Assembly (NCBI RefSeq): GCF_003056345.1
Contig: NZ_PYWB01000004.1
Span: 267,446-331,445, forward strand
Direction: 5' to 3'
DNA length: 64,000 nucleotides
Origin: Devosia submarina
GTDB lineage: Bacteria > Pseudomonadota > Alphaproteobacteria > Rhizobiales > Devosiaceae
In this document: in pieces, positions 9,322-22,702 of the stretch
Layout of the letters: the number at the start of each line of letters is the position of its first letter
How positions within the stretch are numbered: the first letter of the stretch is position 1
Notes under the pieces: model-generated
Told to the model about the DNA's origin: nothing
The model's input: only the letters and a program-made list of their open reading frames with translations
Database searches by the model: none
Position numbers and translations under genes: made by a program

Positions 9322-9335
9322 GATGCATCACCACG

Positions 9336-9800
9336 CTAACCCCTTCCAGTCGAGCCAAAGCCCCCGCTGCCCCGCTCCGTTGCATCCAGCACCTCCTTGA
9401 TGCTGAACCGAGCTGCCACGACCGGCGCCACCACCATCTGCGCGATCCGCTCCCCGCGGCGCACAGCAAACGGCTCCTGGCCCAGGTTGATCAGGATCAC
9501 CTGCACCTCGCCGCGATAGTCGCTATCGATCGTGCCGGGCGAATTGAGCACCGTCACCCCATGGCGAGCCGCCAACCCCGATCGCGGCCGCACCTGCGCT
9601 TCAAAGCCATCCGGCAAGGCCATCGCAAAGCCGCAGGGTACCAGGGCGCGCTCCCCCGGCGCCAGAACCCGCACCTCGTCCTCAGCCAAGGCCGCCACCA
9701 GATCCAGCCCCGCCGCCCCCGCACTCTGTCGCGCCGGCACCAGCAAGCCCAGCCCATGCGGTAACCACCGGAAGCCGATTTCCAACTCATCCCCCATCAC
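9336..9800 (-). CDS. dut: dUTP diphosphatase (trimeric dUTPase)
   Basis: A 154-residue trimeric dUTPase with all five motifs in order: [34 protein letters not shown] (catalytic Asp), [10 protein letters not shown] and the C-terminal lid [12 protein letters not shown]. It hydrolyses dUTP to dUMP and pyrophosphate, keeping uracil out of DNA and feeding dTMP synthesis. Its start overlaps the stop of the upstream lipoprotein gene by four bases, which implies translational coupling. Confidence 0.94.
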   Translation of the reverse strand: MMGDELEIGFRWLPHGLGLLVPARQSAGAAGLDLVAALAEDEVRVLAPGERALVPCGFAMALPDGFEAQVRPRSGLAARHGVTVLNSPGTIDSDYRGEVQVILINLGQEPFAVRRGERIAQMVVAPVVAARFSIKEVLDATERGSGGFGSTGRG

Positions 9801-10405
9801 GGCACCCGCACCACGGCATAATACTCCTGCGGCAAATCTTCCTTGTCCCGCAGGAGGTCCAAAAACATGATCTTCTGCTCTGCCGAGCGTCCATTACCGG
9901 ACAGCTTCATATTGGTTTCCACCACTTCCAGCCCGCTAAAGCGGATGGAAAGGCCACGGCCGGCGAAAAACGCTTCCACCATTTTCTGCGTTTCGGCATC
10001 CATCGCCTCATCGGCGCCGATTTCGCTCTTCATGCCGCTGATAGGCAGCGCCACTCGCACAAGATCGCCGCCCTCCGGCGTAAACCGCAGATGCCGCCGC
10101 TTGGCGCCCATGCGCAGCTGGGCAAACCGGCCCTCTTCCCGGATCACGCAGCTGGCCGTGCCATCGCTGTTTTCGCTGAGTTCGCCCCGGGCGCAGAACC
10201 GGTCCTCCTCGGGCTGGTCCTCACCTATTTCCTCTTCGTTCATCTTGATCATGGTGTAAAAATCGGCACCCATGATCTGCGTCGTCACCGCCTTGGCCGT
10301 CCTGGCGCTCAGCAGCTCCACTTCGACCTTGGCATCGATGCATCCCGCCAGCGATCCGGCGAGCACGACAAGCATCGCCAATTTTCCCAGCGCCTTGAGG
10401 ATCAT
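9797..10405 (-). CDS. Putative lipoprotein of unknown function
   Basis: A protein of 202 residues if started at the ATG at 10405 ([22 protein letters not shown]). That start gives a clean signal peptide with the lipobox LAGC, so Cys22 should be lipidated; the longer ORF adds a proline-rich leader that would spoil the signal. The mature part has charged, beta-rich segments ([16 protein letters not shown], [19 protein letters not shown]) and no catalytic motif that I recognise. It lies between ubiB and dut and overlaps dut by four bases. An envelope role is inferred only from the lipobox. Confidence 0.7.
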   Translation of the reverse strand: MILKALGKLAMLVVLAGSLAGCIDAKVEVELLSARTAKAVTTQIMGADFYTMIKMNEEEIGEDQPEEDRFCARGELSENSDGTASCVIREEGRFAQLRMGAKRRHLRFTPEGGDLVRVALPISGMKSEIGADEAMDAETQKMVEAFFAGRGLSIRFSGLEVVETNMKLSGNGRSAEQKIMFLDLLRDKEDLPQEYYAVVRVP

Positions 10406-10474
10406 CGAAAAACACACTCCGGAACGGCAAACCGGCAGTCTAGGGGCAGCAGGGAGGGGGAACAAGCCAGGCCC

Positions 10475-12031
10475 CTATGACACCATGGTGAGCAGCCGCC
10501 ACAGCCCCACCAGCAGCGTCACGCCCGCCAAGCCGATCAAGGCCAGCAGCATGCCGCGCATGGTGCGGTCCCGTGGCTGGTTGCGACGGATGTTGTAGTC
10601 TGCCAACGCCAGCTCCGCCTGCGCGAGAATAGCCGGCAAACGGCCCGCCGCATCCGTGGCGTTGCGCCAATGATCGCTCAGATCCTGGATCCGGCCCATG
10701 GGGCCTTCTTCCCGGCGCAGCCAATCGCCCACCACCGGCTCGGCAATGGTCCAGATATCAAGGTCAGGATCGAGCGCGCGCGACACGCCTTCCACCAGCA
10801 CCATGGATTTTTGCAGCAGCACCAGCTCGGGCCGCGTCTGCATGGAAAAGAGCTCGGTGATGGCAAAGAGTTGGCCCAGAACCTTGGCCATGGAGATGTC
10901 GCTCGCCGTGCGGCCATGGAGCGGCTCGCCGATGGAGCGAATGGCCAGGGCAAAATCATCGACCGACTGGTTGGGGGGCACATAGCCGATTTCGAAATGT
11001 CGCTCGGCCACCAGCCGGTAATTGCGCGTGATGAAGCCATAAAGAATATCGGCCAAAAACCGCCGTTCGCGCCGGTTGATGCGGCCCATGATCCCGAAAT
11101 CAACGGCAATCACATCGCCCGTGCGCGGATCGGCAAAGAGATTTCCCGGATGCATGTCCGCATGGAAAAAGCCGTCGCGAATGGCGTGCTTCAAAAAGCT
11201 CTGCAACAGATTTGCCGCCAATGCCTTGCGATCCACCCCCGCGGCGTCGAGCGCGGCGTGATTGCGGATGGGAATGCCGTCCACCCAAGTGGTGGTCAGC
11301 ACATTTTGCGCCACATGCTCCCAGCTGACCTGGGGAATGACAAAGCCCGTGTCATCCTTGATGTTCTCGGCCATTTCCGAAATGGCCGCAGCCTCGAGGC
11401 GCAGATCGAGCTCCAGCCGCGCCGAGCGATCTAGTGTTTCGACGACCTCTGTTGGGCGCAGGCGTTGCGTGGAGCGCACGAAACGCTCCGCAAGGCCAGC
11501 GGCGGCATAAAAGCTCTCGATATCGGCCATGAAGCGGTCGGCAACACCGGGCCGCAGGATCTTCACCGCCACGATTCTAGCCGGGGCATTAGGCGGCACG
11601 AGCTTGGCCCGGTGCACCTGCGCAATGGACGCAGCCGCAATGGCGGGGCTGAGCTCGGTCAGCTCGCTGGCCTTGTCGTCCAGCGCTGCGCGCAGGATGG
11701 GTTGCACCAGGCTTGGATCAAACGGATCCATCCGGTCCTGCAATCCGGCAAGGTCATTGGCAATGGTCGCGCCCACCACATCGGGACGGGTCGCAAGCGT
11801 TTGCCCGAATTTCACGTAAGTGGGACCCAGCCGGTTCAAGGCCTTGTTGAGGCGCTCCACATGTCCCGTCTTGCGCACTTCGGGCCGCTCCACCAGCCGC
11901 CCAAGCCAAATGCCTAGCCGCAGCGGCGCGAGGGCCGGCGGTAAGCCATCAAGCGAAATAATCGACAACGCGCCTTCACGCGCCAAGACATACCCGGCCC
12001 GCGCCAGACGAAAATAGGCCGAAATGGGCAT
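10475..12031 (-). CDS. ubiB: UbiB, ubiquinone biosynthesis kinase-like ATPase
   Basis: A 518-residue ABC1/ADCK/UbiB protein. Visible are LGPTYVKFGQTLATRPDVV (the family KxGQ motif), the alanine-rich loop PAIAAASIAQVHRA, the Lys-containing IVAVKILRPGV, the catalytic-like DGFFHADMHPGNLF and VDFGIMGRI (DFG-like). The C-terminus has hydrophobic helices that anchor it to the inner membrane. It is required for ubiquinone synthesis in relatives, probably by mobilising lipid intermediates. The ATG at 12031 follows the ubiE stop by five bases, so ubiE and ubiB form an operon. Confidence 0.92.
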   Translation of the reverse strand: MPISAYFRLARAGYVLAREGALSIISLDGLPPALAPLRLGIWLGRLVERPEVRKTGHVERLNKALNRLGPTYVKFGQTLATRPDVVGATIANDLAGLQDRMDPFDPSLVQPILRAALDDKASELTELSPAIAAASIAQVHRAKLVPPNAPARIVAVKILRPGVADRFMADIESFYAAAGLAERFVRSTQRLRPTEVVETLDRSARLELDLRLEAAAISEMAENIKDDTGFVIPQVSWEHVAQNVLTTTWVDGIPIRNHAALDAAGVDRKALAANLLQSFLKHAIRDGFFHADMHPGNLFADPRTGDVIAVDFGIMGRINRRERRFLADILYGFITRNYRLVAERHFEIGYVPPNQSVDDFALAIRSIGEPLHGRTASDISMAKVLGQLFAITELFSMQTRPELVLLQKSMVLVEGVSRALDPDLDIWTIAEPVVGDWLRREEGPMGRIQDLSDHWRNATDAAGRLPAILAQAELALADYNIRRNQPRDRTMRGMLLALIGLAGVTLLVGLWRLLTMVS

Positions 12032-12035
12032 GAGG

Positions 12036-12800
12036 CTACAGCTTCCAACCCGAAAACAGCGTGGCGACATTGCCCGTATAAGGCGTCGCCTTGACGCGGC
12101 GGAACCCCGCTTCCGTCAGCATCGACTGGAACAGGGGAGGAGAGGGGAATTTGCGTATTGATTCCACCAGATATTGGTAGGGCTGCGCATCCCCGGTCAC
12201 GAGGCGCCCCATTGGCGGGATCACCCGGTCCGAAAACGCCTTGTAGACCGCGTCAAGCCCCGGCACATCGACCTGGCTGAATTCGAGCACCAGGATACGC
12301 CCGCCGCGCTTGAGCACCCGATGCGCCTCGTTCAGCGCCTTCTGGATGCGCGGCACGTTGCGAATGCCGAACGCAATCGTATAGGCGTCAAAGCTCCGAT
12401 CTTCGAAAGGAAGCTCCTCGGCATTGGCTTCCACAAAGCTTGCCTGTGCGGGATAGCGCCATTTCTGCGCCCGCTCCGCCCCCACGCGCAGCATGTCGGC
12501 GTTAATGTCCGACACCACGACCTCGGCATAGCCCACCGAAGCATTGATGATGCGCTCGGCGACATCACCCGTGCCGCCCGCCATGTCGAGCACGCGATAG
12601 GGCCGCGAACCGCTCTTGGGTGGGGCAAGTTCGGCCACCATGGCATTCTTCCAAAGCCGGTGGACGCCCCCGCTCATGAGGTCGTTCATAAGGTCATAGC
12701 GGTCCGCCACCTGGTGGAACACCTGGTTAACCATGCCCTGCTTGGCATCAAGCGCCACGGTCTGCTCACCGAAATGAGTGGTCTCTTGCGCTTCGGTCAT
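12036..12800 (-). CDS. ubiE: UbiE, ubiquinone/menaquinone C-methyltransferase
   Basis: A 254-residue class I SAM methyltransferase. Signature segments are [20 protein letters not shown], the SAM-binding [35 protein letters not shown] and [21 protein letters not shown], all typical of UbiE/MenG. It C-methylates the benzoquinol ring. I take the ATG at 12800 ([12 protein letters not shown]) because that is the family N-terminus; the longer ORF reaches into the mutM region on the other strand. It heads the minus-strand run and is divergent from mutM. Confidence 0.94.
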   Translation of the reverse strand: MTEAQETTHFGEQTVALDAKQGMVNQVFHQVADRYDLMNDLMSGGVHRLWKNAMVAELAPPKSGSRPYRVLDMAGGTGDVAERIINASVGYAEVVVSDINADMLRVGAERAQKWRYPAQASFVEANAEELPFEDRSFDAYTIAFGIRNVPRIQKALNEAHRVLKRGGRILVLEFSQVDVPGLDAVYKAFSDRVIPPMGRLVTGDAQPYQYLVESIRKFPSPPLFQSMLTEAGFRRVKATPYTGNVATLFSGWKL

Positions 12801-12897
12801 GGCGTAGCTCGCTGGTACTGGACAGGTCCGGCGCACCATATAGAAGCGATATGGGCTTTGCCATGGCGCAAAGCCGCACATGTTTAAAGAGGCCGTG

Positions 12898-13785
12898 ATG
12901 CCCGAATTGCCCGAGGTCGAAACCGTCCGCCGCGGCCTTGAGCCCTGGCTCGAGGGCGCCATAATCGAGAAAGTGACCCTCCACCGGCCCGATCTGCGCT
13001 TCCCTTTTCCGCAAGGTTTGGCCGAACAGATCGAGGGCGCAACCATCCGATCGGTGGGCCGGCGCGCCAAATACCTCCTCCTGGGCCTGTCCACCGGCAA
13101 GACGGTGCTGAGCCATCTGGGCATGACCGGCACCTGGCGCTTTGCCGAGCACGCCATCGACAAGCCGCCGCGCTACTACGAAACCGAGCCCGTCCCCAAG
13201 CACGACCACATGGTCTGGACCATCCACCATCCCAGCCACGGTCGCTCGCACCTCATCTATGCCGATCCCCGCCGCTTCGGCTTCATCGATCTTTATGACG
13301 ACCCCGCCGACAGCCCCTATCTCAAGGGCCTGGGTCCCGAACCGCTGGGCAATGACTTCAACGCCAATGAAATGGCGGAAAAATTCAGGGCCAAGAAAAC
13401 CCCGATCAAGTCGGCGCTGCTTGATCAGCGCGTGGTTGCGGGCCTTGGCAATATTTATGTGGCCGAAGCGCTCCACCGCAGCCACATCCTGCCCACAATT
13501 CTGGCCGGCCGCCTCGTTACACCAAAGGGAAAGCCCAAGCCGGTCCTGGAAGACCTAGCCAGCGCCGTCCGCCAGGTTCTCACGGAAGCCATCGAGGTGG
13601 GCGGCTCCACCCTGCGCGATTTCCGCAATGCCGAAGGTGGCTCGGGCTATTTCCAGCATCGCTTCGCCGTCTACGACCGTGAGGGCGAACCCTGTCCAAC
13701 GCCCCTCTGCACCGGCACCATCACCCGGATCGTCCAGTCCGGCCGCTCCACCTTCTTCTGCCCCGTCTGCCAAAAGAAGGTGTGA
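12898..13785 (+). CDS. mutM: MutM/Fpg, formamidopyrimidine-DNA glycosylase
   Basis: A 295-residue Fpg glycosylase. After the start Met come the catalytic Pro and Glu ([15 protein letters not shown]). The lysine beta-strand (KYLLLGL), the [21 protein letters not shown] helix-two-turn-helix and the C-terminal zinc finger (CPTPLCTG, then CPVCQKKV) are all present. It removes 8-oxoguanine and formamidopyrimidines and nicks the strand by beta/delta-elimination. The ATG at 12898 is chosen because the N-terminal Pro must directly follow the removed Met. Confidence 0.95.
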   Translation: MPELPEVETVRRGLEPWLEGAIIEKVTLHRPDLRFPFPQGLAEQIEGATIRSVGRRAKYLLLGLSTGKTVLSHLGMTGTWRFAEHAIDKPPRYYETEPVPKHDHMVWTIHHPSHGRSHLIYADPRRFGFIDLYDDPADSPYLKGLGPEPLGNDFNANEMAEKFRAKKTPIKSALLDQRVVAGLGNIYVAEALHRSHILPTILAGRLVTPKGKPKPVLEDLASAVRQVLTEAIEVGGSTLRDFRNAEGGSGYFQHRFAVYDREGEPCPTPLCTGTITRIVQSGRSTFFCPVCQKKV

Positions 13786-13808
13786 GGCGGTTACTGAACT
13801 CCCGAAGG

Positions 13809-13837
13809 CCTCATGGTGAGCCTGTCGAACCACGAGG
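13809..13837. repeat. Intergenic palindromic repeat, CCTCATGGTGAG family
   Basis: A near-consensus copy (CCTCATGGTGAGCCTGTCGA followed by ACCACGAGG) in the gap between mutM and rpsT. Confidence 0.8.
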
Positions 13838-14013
13838 CCGGGCACACTGAACCCACGAGCCACCCATCGCCTGAATCCAGTTGACGCTCGCCCTTACTTC
13901 CCCTATAGACCCCGCAACTTGGCGGCACATGATAGCCGCCGATTTCATTTCATCCCGGACCCTGCTGCGCCCAAGGCGCGAGGTAAGTTCGGTTGGACGC
14001 TAAGAGGACCATT

Positions 14014-14280
14014 ATGGCCAATACGCCTTCAGCCAAAAAGGCTACCCGCAAGATCGCAGCCCGTACTGCCGTCAACAAGTCGCGCCGCTCGCGCGTGCGC
14101 ACCTTTATCCGCAAGGTTGAAGAAGCCATCGTTGCTGGCGATCACAAGCTGGCCATGGAAGCCCTGGCCGTTGCTGCCCCCGAGATCAACCGTGCGGCCT
14201 CCAAGGGCATCGTTCACGCCAATCTCGCCGCTCGCAAGGTTTCGCGCCTCAACAGCCGCGTCAAGGCTCTGAGCGTCTAA
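14014..14280 (+). CDS. rpsT: 30S ribosomal protein S20
   Basis: An 88-residue, strongly basic protein starting [18 protein letters not shown], with [19 protein letters not shown] and [18 protein letters not shown], the classic S20 profile. It binds 16S rRNA in the 30S body. The ATG at 14014 follows an AGAGGA-type ribosome binding site and matches the family start; an in-frame ATG seven codons upstream is unlikely. A terminator follows. The rpsT-dnaA order is common in Rhizobiales. Confidence 0.96.
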   Translation: MANTPSAKKATRKIAARTAVNKSRRSRVRTFIRKVEEAIVAGDHKLAMEALAVAAPEINRAASKGIVHANLAARKVSRLNSRVKALSV

Positions 14281-14328
14281 ACCGCTCCCATCAAGCGCCG
14301 CACCATTGATTGCCGCGCAAGGCTGAAC

Positions 14329-14354
14329 AGGGCTCCAGACGGAGCCCTTTTTGT
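14329..14354 (+). terminator. Rho-independent terminator of rpsT
   Basis: A perfect eight-base stem (agggctcc / ggagccct, loop AGAC) followed by TTTTGTT, about 50 bases after the rpsT stop. Confidence 0.85.
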
Positions 14355-15091
14355 TGCCCTTCTGTTTGGGCAAGCTTTTCTCCTTCTGGCCAGGTGTGAC
14401 AAAGCCATGACAGCGCTGCTGACCCAGTGCTGTTTCGGGGCGGCATCGGGATTTTCTCGGCGAGAGAAGGGCTTAAGGCATTTCGGCAGGGCGTGTTGTG
14501 CCTTGATGGCAAAGGTTCCGCCGGCAATTGCGACCCCGGCAAAAATAAATTTTTCACCAACAAGGCCTGCCCTTCAAACCGATTCTCCATTGAGTCACAG
14601 GGCCTTGGTTTTCCCCGCCCGGAGGGGGTTTCGGCGGGCCAAAAAGCAAGCAGAGAGTCAAGCCCCCATTTTGCAGATTCCACGGTTGCGGGGCCAAAAC
14701 GCACCCTCTAAAGTAATCTCGTCAGCTTGAAACAAGGCGCCAGAAACGAGCGCCCAGCCAGGCTGGCAGGTTCAATATGGGTCAAGGTTTTGGCGGTTGC
14801 GGCAGGAACCTGCCGTCGTATTTTGAGCTGGTGCAAGAGTGTTGGCAGCGTATTTGGCAGCCGGGCCGGAGGGTCTGGCGTAGATAATCAAACCGGTCCG
14901 CAGGTTCGGACTGGCTTCATGACACCAAGAAACAGGACGCCGGCGGCCCAACCGCCGGGCAGAACAGCTGTGCCCGCAACGTTGGGCACTGGGGCAAAGC
15001 ATTGGCCAGAACCACGCGGTCCGGCTCATGTGGAATTCAACAAGCGGCGCGATTGTGCGGACGCGCCGGACAACAGGAAATGGGGCTTTCT
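14355..15091. other. Long non-coding stretch upstream of dnaA
   Basis: About 740 bases without a convincing gene; the open frames here have no family motifs. It should hold the dnaA promoter and leader. I looked for DnaA boxes (TTATCCACA or its complement) and saw no exact copy, so I cannot call an origin. There is a short AT-rich patch (AAAAATAAATTTTT-like) near 14541. Confidence 0.5.
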
Positions 15092-16642
15092 ATGATGCGA
15101 CAGGCGACCGCCAGCGGAGATGATTGGGCAGCCAAGGCCCCCAAATCCTCCCCTTCCATGATCAGCAAAGGCGACACTCCTGTTATGGGCACCATCGATT
15201 CCGGCGAAGCGCAACGCGAGCTCTGGAACCGTGTGCGTGCCCGCATCAAGGCTTCGGTCGGCACCGATGTGTTCACCTCCTGGTTTGCCGCGCTCGAGCT
15301 CGAGGAAGTGCTCGATGACGTGGTCCACCTGTCCGCCCCCACGCGCTTTTTGTGTTCGTGGGTGCAAAGCAATTATTCCGATCTTCTGCTTGAAACCTTC
15401 CGGCAGGACATCGACCATCTCGCCCGCGTCCAGGTGACCCTGCGCGTCAACGGCCAGGCTCGCCCGCGCCTTGCCCAACCAGCGCCTGAAGCCGCCGCCC
15501 CGGCGGCCGAACCTGCCGCAGCGCCTTCGGCCAACACCGTCCAGATGCCAGCCGCACCGCGCCTCGTGCGCGACAACACGGCCAAGGGCGGCGATGCGCT
15601 TTCCGGCAGCGCGATCGATCCGCGCATGACCTTTGACACCTTCGTGTCCGGCGAAGCCAATGAGATGGCGTTCGGCGTTGCCAAGCAGATCGCCAACGCG
15701 GCGGCCAACAACACCGTGACCTTCAACCCGGTCTATATCCATTCCACGGTTGGCCTCGGCAAATCCCATCTGCTCAACGCTATTGCCCATGCGGTGCAGA
15801 CGGCCGATCCGTCCAAGAACATCGTTTATCTCACCGCCGACCATTTCATGTACCATTTCATCACGGCCGTGCAGCGCCAGTCCGCGCTCGGCTTCAAGGA
15901 ATGGCTCCGTCGCGTCGATCTCCTCCTGATCGATGACATGCAGTTCCTCCAGGGCAAGTCGGCCACCGAATTCGGCCATACCCTTGGCACGCTCCTCACT
16001 GGCGCCAAGCAGGTCGTCGTCGCCGGCGATGCGCCCCCGCGCGACCTTGAAATGCTCGACGAGCGCGTCCGCTCGCGCCTTTCGGGCGGCCTTGTGATCC
16101 CGATCACCGGCTTTGACCTCGATTTGCGCCGCGCCATCGTGCAGCGCCGGGCCGACCAATCGAGCGCCCGCTTCGGCATGCATTTCCCTGCGCCCGTGAT
16201 CGACTACATCGCCCGCGCCGTGATCAGCCATGGCCGCGACCTCGATGGCGCCGTCAATCGCCTCGTTGCCGCCAACCAGCTGACGGGCGAGCTGATCACC
16301 GTGCCCCTGGCCGAAAAGACCCTGGGCGACCTCATCCGCGCCCATGAAGCGCGCCGCGTCCGCATCGAGGACATCCTCAAGATCGTTTCGCGCCACTACA
16401 AGGTGCCGCGCAACGAACTCCTCTCCGCCCGCCGCTCGCGCGACGTGGTCCGCCCGCGCCAGATCGCCATGTTCCTGGCCAAGGCCCTGACCTCGCGCTC
16501 CCTGCCCGAAATCGGCCGGCGCTTTGGCGGCCGCGACCACACCACCGTCCTTCATTCCGTCCGCAAGGTCGAACAGATGATCAAGGACGATGTGGAGCTG
16601 GCCCAGGAAATCGAACTGCTCAAGCGCATGCTGGAGGAGTAG
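15092..16642 (+). CDS. dnaA: DnaA, chromosomal replication initiator
   Basis: A protein of about 516 residues. Domain I (AQRELWNRVRARIKASVGTDVFTSWF), an Ala/Pro-rich linker (domain II), the AAA+ domain with Walker A (STVGLGKSHLLNAIAH) and Walker B (LLLIDDMQFLQGKS), and the C-terminal DNA-binding signature GGRDHTTVLHSVRKVE are all present. It binds DnaA boxes and melts the origin. The start is uncertain: ATGs at 15080, 15092 and 15185 or so are all in frame. I prefer 15092, which has a GGGG stretch at a suitable distance, but the conserved part begins only at MGTIDSGEAQ. dnaN, recF and gyrB follow. Confidence 0.94.
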   Translation: MMRQATASGDDWAAKAPKSSPSMISKGDTPVMGTIDSGEAQRELWNRVRARIKASVGTDVFTSWFAALELEEVLDDVVHLSAPTRFLCSWVQSNYSDLLLETFRQDIDHLARVQVTLRVNGQARPRLAQPAPEAAAPAAEPAAAPSANTVQMPAAPRLVRDNTAKGGDALSGSAIDPRMTFDTFVSGEANEMAFGVAKQIANAAANNTVTFNPVYIHSTVGLGKSHLLNAIAHAVQTADPSKNIVYLTADHFMYHFITAVQRQSALGFKEWLRRVDLLLIDDMQFLQGKSATEFGHTLGTLLTGAKQVVVAGDAPPRDLEMLDERVRSRLSGGLVIPITGFDLDLRRAIVQRRADQSSARFGMHFPAPVIDYIARAVISHGRDLDGAVNRLVAANQLTGELITVPLAEKTLGDLIRAHEARRVRIEDILKIVSRHYKVPRNELLSARRSRDVVRPRQIAMFLAKALTSRSLPEIGRRFGGRDHTTVLHSVRKVEQMIKDDVELAQEIELLKRMLEE

Positions 16643-16670
16643 GAGCGAGCTCTCGGCCTCACCTCACCCC

Positions 16671-16709
16671 CGATGTCATCCCGGCCTCGAGCCGGGATCC
16701 ATCCTGAGA
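16671..16709. repeat. Intergenic repeat, GATGTCATCCCGG family
   Basis: A copy of the element seen at 8361 and 26352: GATGTCATCCCGGCCTCGAG, then CCGGGATCCATCCTGAGA. It forms a strong GC stem (CCCGGC...GCCGGG). It lies directly downstream of dnaA. Confidence 0.75.
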
Positions 16710-16842
16710 TGTTGGAAAAGGTCCGCTGCCTTCTCCCTCTGTCATCACCAGGCCTGTCCCGGTGATCTACCTTCCCCGCTGGATTGCCCGGACAAGCCGG
16801 ACAATGACGATCGGAACTGGCAGCAATGCTGCTCGCCCACCG

Positions 16843-16866
16843 CGTCATTCCCGCGAAAGCGGGAAC
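16843..16866. repeat. Intergenic hairpin repeat, GTCATTCCCGCGAAAGCGGG
   Basis: A short hairpin (ttcccgc-gaaa-gcgggaa) in the dnaA-dnaN gap, matching another widespread alphaproteobacterial intergenic element. The 368-base dnaA-dnaN gap is otherwise free of genes. Confidence 0.65.
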
Positions 16867-16945
16867 CTCTGTTCTCCACAGGTGGATATCCCTGCGACAA
16901 TCCACCACCCGCCCTTGCTAATCCTTTACGAAATTGTAAATGTCC

Positions 16946-16968
16946 AACCCCCGGCCTGCCGGGGGTTT
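16946..16968 (+). terminator. Rho-independent terminator between dnaA and dnaN
   Basis: Stem AACCCCCGG / CCGGGGGTT with a four-base loop, then TTTTG. It lies about 300 bases after the dnaA stop and 44 bases before the dnaN start, so dnaN may have its own promoter close to or within the hairpin, or depend on read-through. Confidence 0.7.
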
Positions 16969-17011
16969 TGCTACCACACGGCGGCTGCGTAGTGCCAGGG
17001 AATATGCCGAT

Positions 17012-18133
17012 ATGAAAGTCACGCTCGAACGCAATCATCTGCTCAAGTCGCTGAGCCATGTGCATCGGGTGGTGGAACGGCGCAATACCTACCCCATTCT
17101 GGCAAACGTCCTGTTCAAGGCTGCCGACGACAAGGTCGAGCTGCGCGCCACCGACCTTGATATCGAGGTCACCGAAGGCGTGCCGGCCATGGTTTCCACG
17201 CCCGGCACCACCACCGTTCCCGCCCATACGCTTTATGAAATCGTGCGCAAGCTCAGCGATGGCGCCGAAGTGCGGCTCGAAACCGATGGCGGGGAAAACA
17301 TGGTCCTGACCTCGGGCCGTTCGCGCTTCAACCTCGCCTGCCTGTCGCCTGACAGTTTCCCAGATCTCAAATCAGGCTCGTTCGGGCACGAATGGTCTAT
17401 GCCCGCGACGGCTCTGCGCGAGCTGATCGAGCGCACCCAGTTCGCTATCTCCAACGAAGAAACCCGCTATTACCTCAACGGCATTTATTTCCACACCGTT
17501 GATATCACCGGGCAGGGCGCCGTCCTGCGCGCCGTTGCCACCGACGGCCACCGCATGGCCCGCGCCGAAATCGAAGCGCCCGAAGGTGCCCGTGGCATGC
17601 CCGGCATCATCGTCCCGAAAAAAACCGTCGGTGAAGTGCAAAAGCTCCTCGATGGCGCCGATGGCGACGTCAAGGTTGAGGTTTCCGACACCAAGATCCG
17701 CGTCACCGTCGGCTCGGTGGTTCTCCTCTCCAAGCTGATCGAAGGCACTTTCCCCGATTATGATCGGGTTACGCCCAAGAACAACGACAAGCAGATGAAT
17801 GTCGACCGGCAGAGCTTTGCCATTGCCGTTGACCGCGTCTCCACCATTGCATCGGATCGTGGCGGCAAGGCCGTCAAGCTGCAGGCCCGCGATGGCCTGC
17901 TGGAGCTTTCCGTCACCAACCCCGACCACGGCACAGCCAGCGAAGAGCTCGCCGTCGAGTTCGACACCGAGGGTTTCGAGATCGGTTTCAACGCCCGCTA
18001 TTTGCTCGACATCATCAGCCAGATCCGCTCCGACAGCGCCGTTTTCATGTTCAACGACGCCGGCTCCCCTACGCTCGTCAAGGACGAGGGCGATACAAGG
18101 GCGCTCTATGTCCTGATGCCGATGCGCGTGTAA
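17012..18133 (+). CDS. dnaN: DnaN, DNA polymerase III beta sliding clamp
   Basis: A 373-residue protein with the three repeated clamp domains. MKVTLERNHLLKSLSHVHRV at the start, RNTYPILANVLF, RYYLNGIYFH, VATDGHRMAR, DFPDYDRV-like (GTFPDYDRVTP) and the C-terminal LYVLMPMRV, which ends in the conserved protein-binding surface, are all present. The dimer encircles DNA and tethers the polymerase. The ATG at 17012 gives the family start; the longer ORF reads through the terminator hairpin. Confidence 0.96.
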   Translation: MKVTLERNHLLKSLSHVHRVVERRNTYPILANVLFKAADDKVELRATDLDIEVTEGVPAMVSTPGTTTVPAHTLYEIVRKLSDGAEVRLETDGGENMVLTSGRSRFNLACLSPDSFPDLKSGSFGHEWSMPATALRELIERTQFAISNEETRYYLNGIYFHTVDITGQGAVLRAVATDGHRMARAEIEAPEGARGMPGIIVPKKTVGEVQKLLDGADGDVKVEVSDTKIRVTVGSVVLLSKLIEGTFPDYDRVTPKNNDKQMNVDRQSFAIAVDRVSTIASDRGGKAVKLQARDGLLELSVTNPDHGTASEELAVEFDTEGFEIGFNARYLLDIISQIRSDSAVFMFNDAGSPTLVKDEGDTRALYVLMPMRV

Positions 18134-18159
18134 GGGCGCCTTTGCTCACCCAAACCCCA

Positions 18160-18244
18160 GTCGTCACCCTCGGGCTTGACCCGAGGGCCCTGCACTTTTT
18201 CCAAGCATGGGCAAAGCCCCTCCGGTCGAGCCGGAGGGTGACGA
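18160..18244. repeat. Intergenic inverted repeat pair, GTCACCCTCGGGC family
   Basis: GTCACCCTCGGGCTTGACCC plus GAGGGCCCTGCACTT at about 18162-18196, then an inverted partner (CCGGTCGAGCCGGAGGGTGA) ending near 18242. The same element recurs at 25944. The pair could fold into a large hairpin between dnaN and recF. Confidence 0.65.
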
Positions 18245-18275
18245 CCGAAGGCCAAGTGAGGCTGCGACGCCTCCC

Positions 18276-22012
<3,737 letters not shown>

Positions 22013-22030
22013 CGGCCTCCACTCTCCCGC

Positions 22031-22129
22031 CCTCATGGTTCGACACGCTCACCATGAGGGCCCGACTACATCCCGCCAGACGCCTCAATCCCCCAGTAGA
22101 CCTCATGGTGAGCCTGTCGAACCACGAGG
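22031..22129. repeat. Two intergenic palindromic repeats in opposite orientation
   Basis: A copy in inverted form at 22031-22059 (CCTCATGGTTCGACACGCTC then ACCATGAGG) and a direct copy at 22101-22129. They separate gyrB from the convergent peptidase-like gene and can base-pair with each other. Confidence 0.75.
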
Positions 22130-22141
22130 TCGTGCCCCGAC

Positions 22142-22702
22142 CTATCCCGGCAACCGAAACCCCGACACCCCACAGCCACTCGCCCGCCAATACGCATCCA
22201 CCGGCGTCCACCGCCCCCTTGCCTGCTGCTCGACCGCTGCCGCAAATGCCATTGCCCGGCACTCATCCGTTCCTGCCACCACATGCACCATCTCGTGCAG
22301 GATCGTCAGCGTCCGCAATTCATCCGCCCCCGGCGCGAAAAACCGCGGACACAGCACCAGCGGAACCGCCCCGTCCCGTGGCGGCACCCGCGTGAACGCC
22401 GCAAAGCGCGCGCATTGCCCGCCTTCGTCCGCCTGCATTTCGATTGAAACGCTTACCGTGCCGCCCCAGCGTCCCGACGAAAACCGCTGCAAGCTCAAGG
22501 CATCCCGATACTCCGCGACATTCACCCCGAAAACCTCGCCCCCCAATGCTGGCAGCGCCCCCTCGAAACTGTCCAGCGCCGAAGCCAGCGCCCGCTCCAG
22601 CACATCACTATTCTGTGCTGTCGCCGGGCCCGCCAGGCTAATCCCCGCCAGCAAAACCACAGCCCTCACCAGCGCCCTGACCATCCGCCGCTTATCTCCC
22701 AT
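22142..22702 (-). CDS. Secreted protein with HExxH-like zinc-peptidase motif
   Basis: A protein of about 186 residues. The N-terminus (MVRALVRAVVLLAGISLAGPATAQ) is a good signal peptide with an AxA cleavage site. The motif TILHEMVHVVAG is a HExxH zinc site, and a downstream acidic residue (GTDECRAMAF) could be the third ligand. Several cysteines (GGQCARF, LVLCPRFF, DECRA, SGCGV) may form periplasmic disulphides. A periplasmic metallopeptidase is inferred; I do not recognise the family. The ATG at 22702 or 22684 is likely the start; the much longer ORF overlaps non-coding sequence. Confidence 0.65.
   Translation of the reverse strand: MGDKRRMVRALVRAVVLLAGISLAGPATAQNSDVLERALASALDSFEGALPALGGEVFGVNVAEYRDALSLQRFSSGRWGGTVSVSIEMQADEGGQCARFAAFTRVPPRDGAVPLVLCPRFFAPGADELRTLTILHEMVHVVAGTDECRAMAFAAAVEQQARGRWTPVDAYWRASGCGVSGFRLPG

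Noticed and set aside
15026..16555. 509-codon minus-strand ORF opposite dnaA
   Set aside because: Composition and lack of motifs mark it as a shadow of dnaA.
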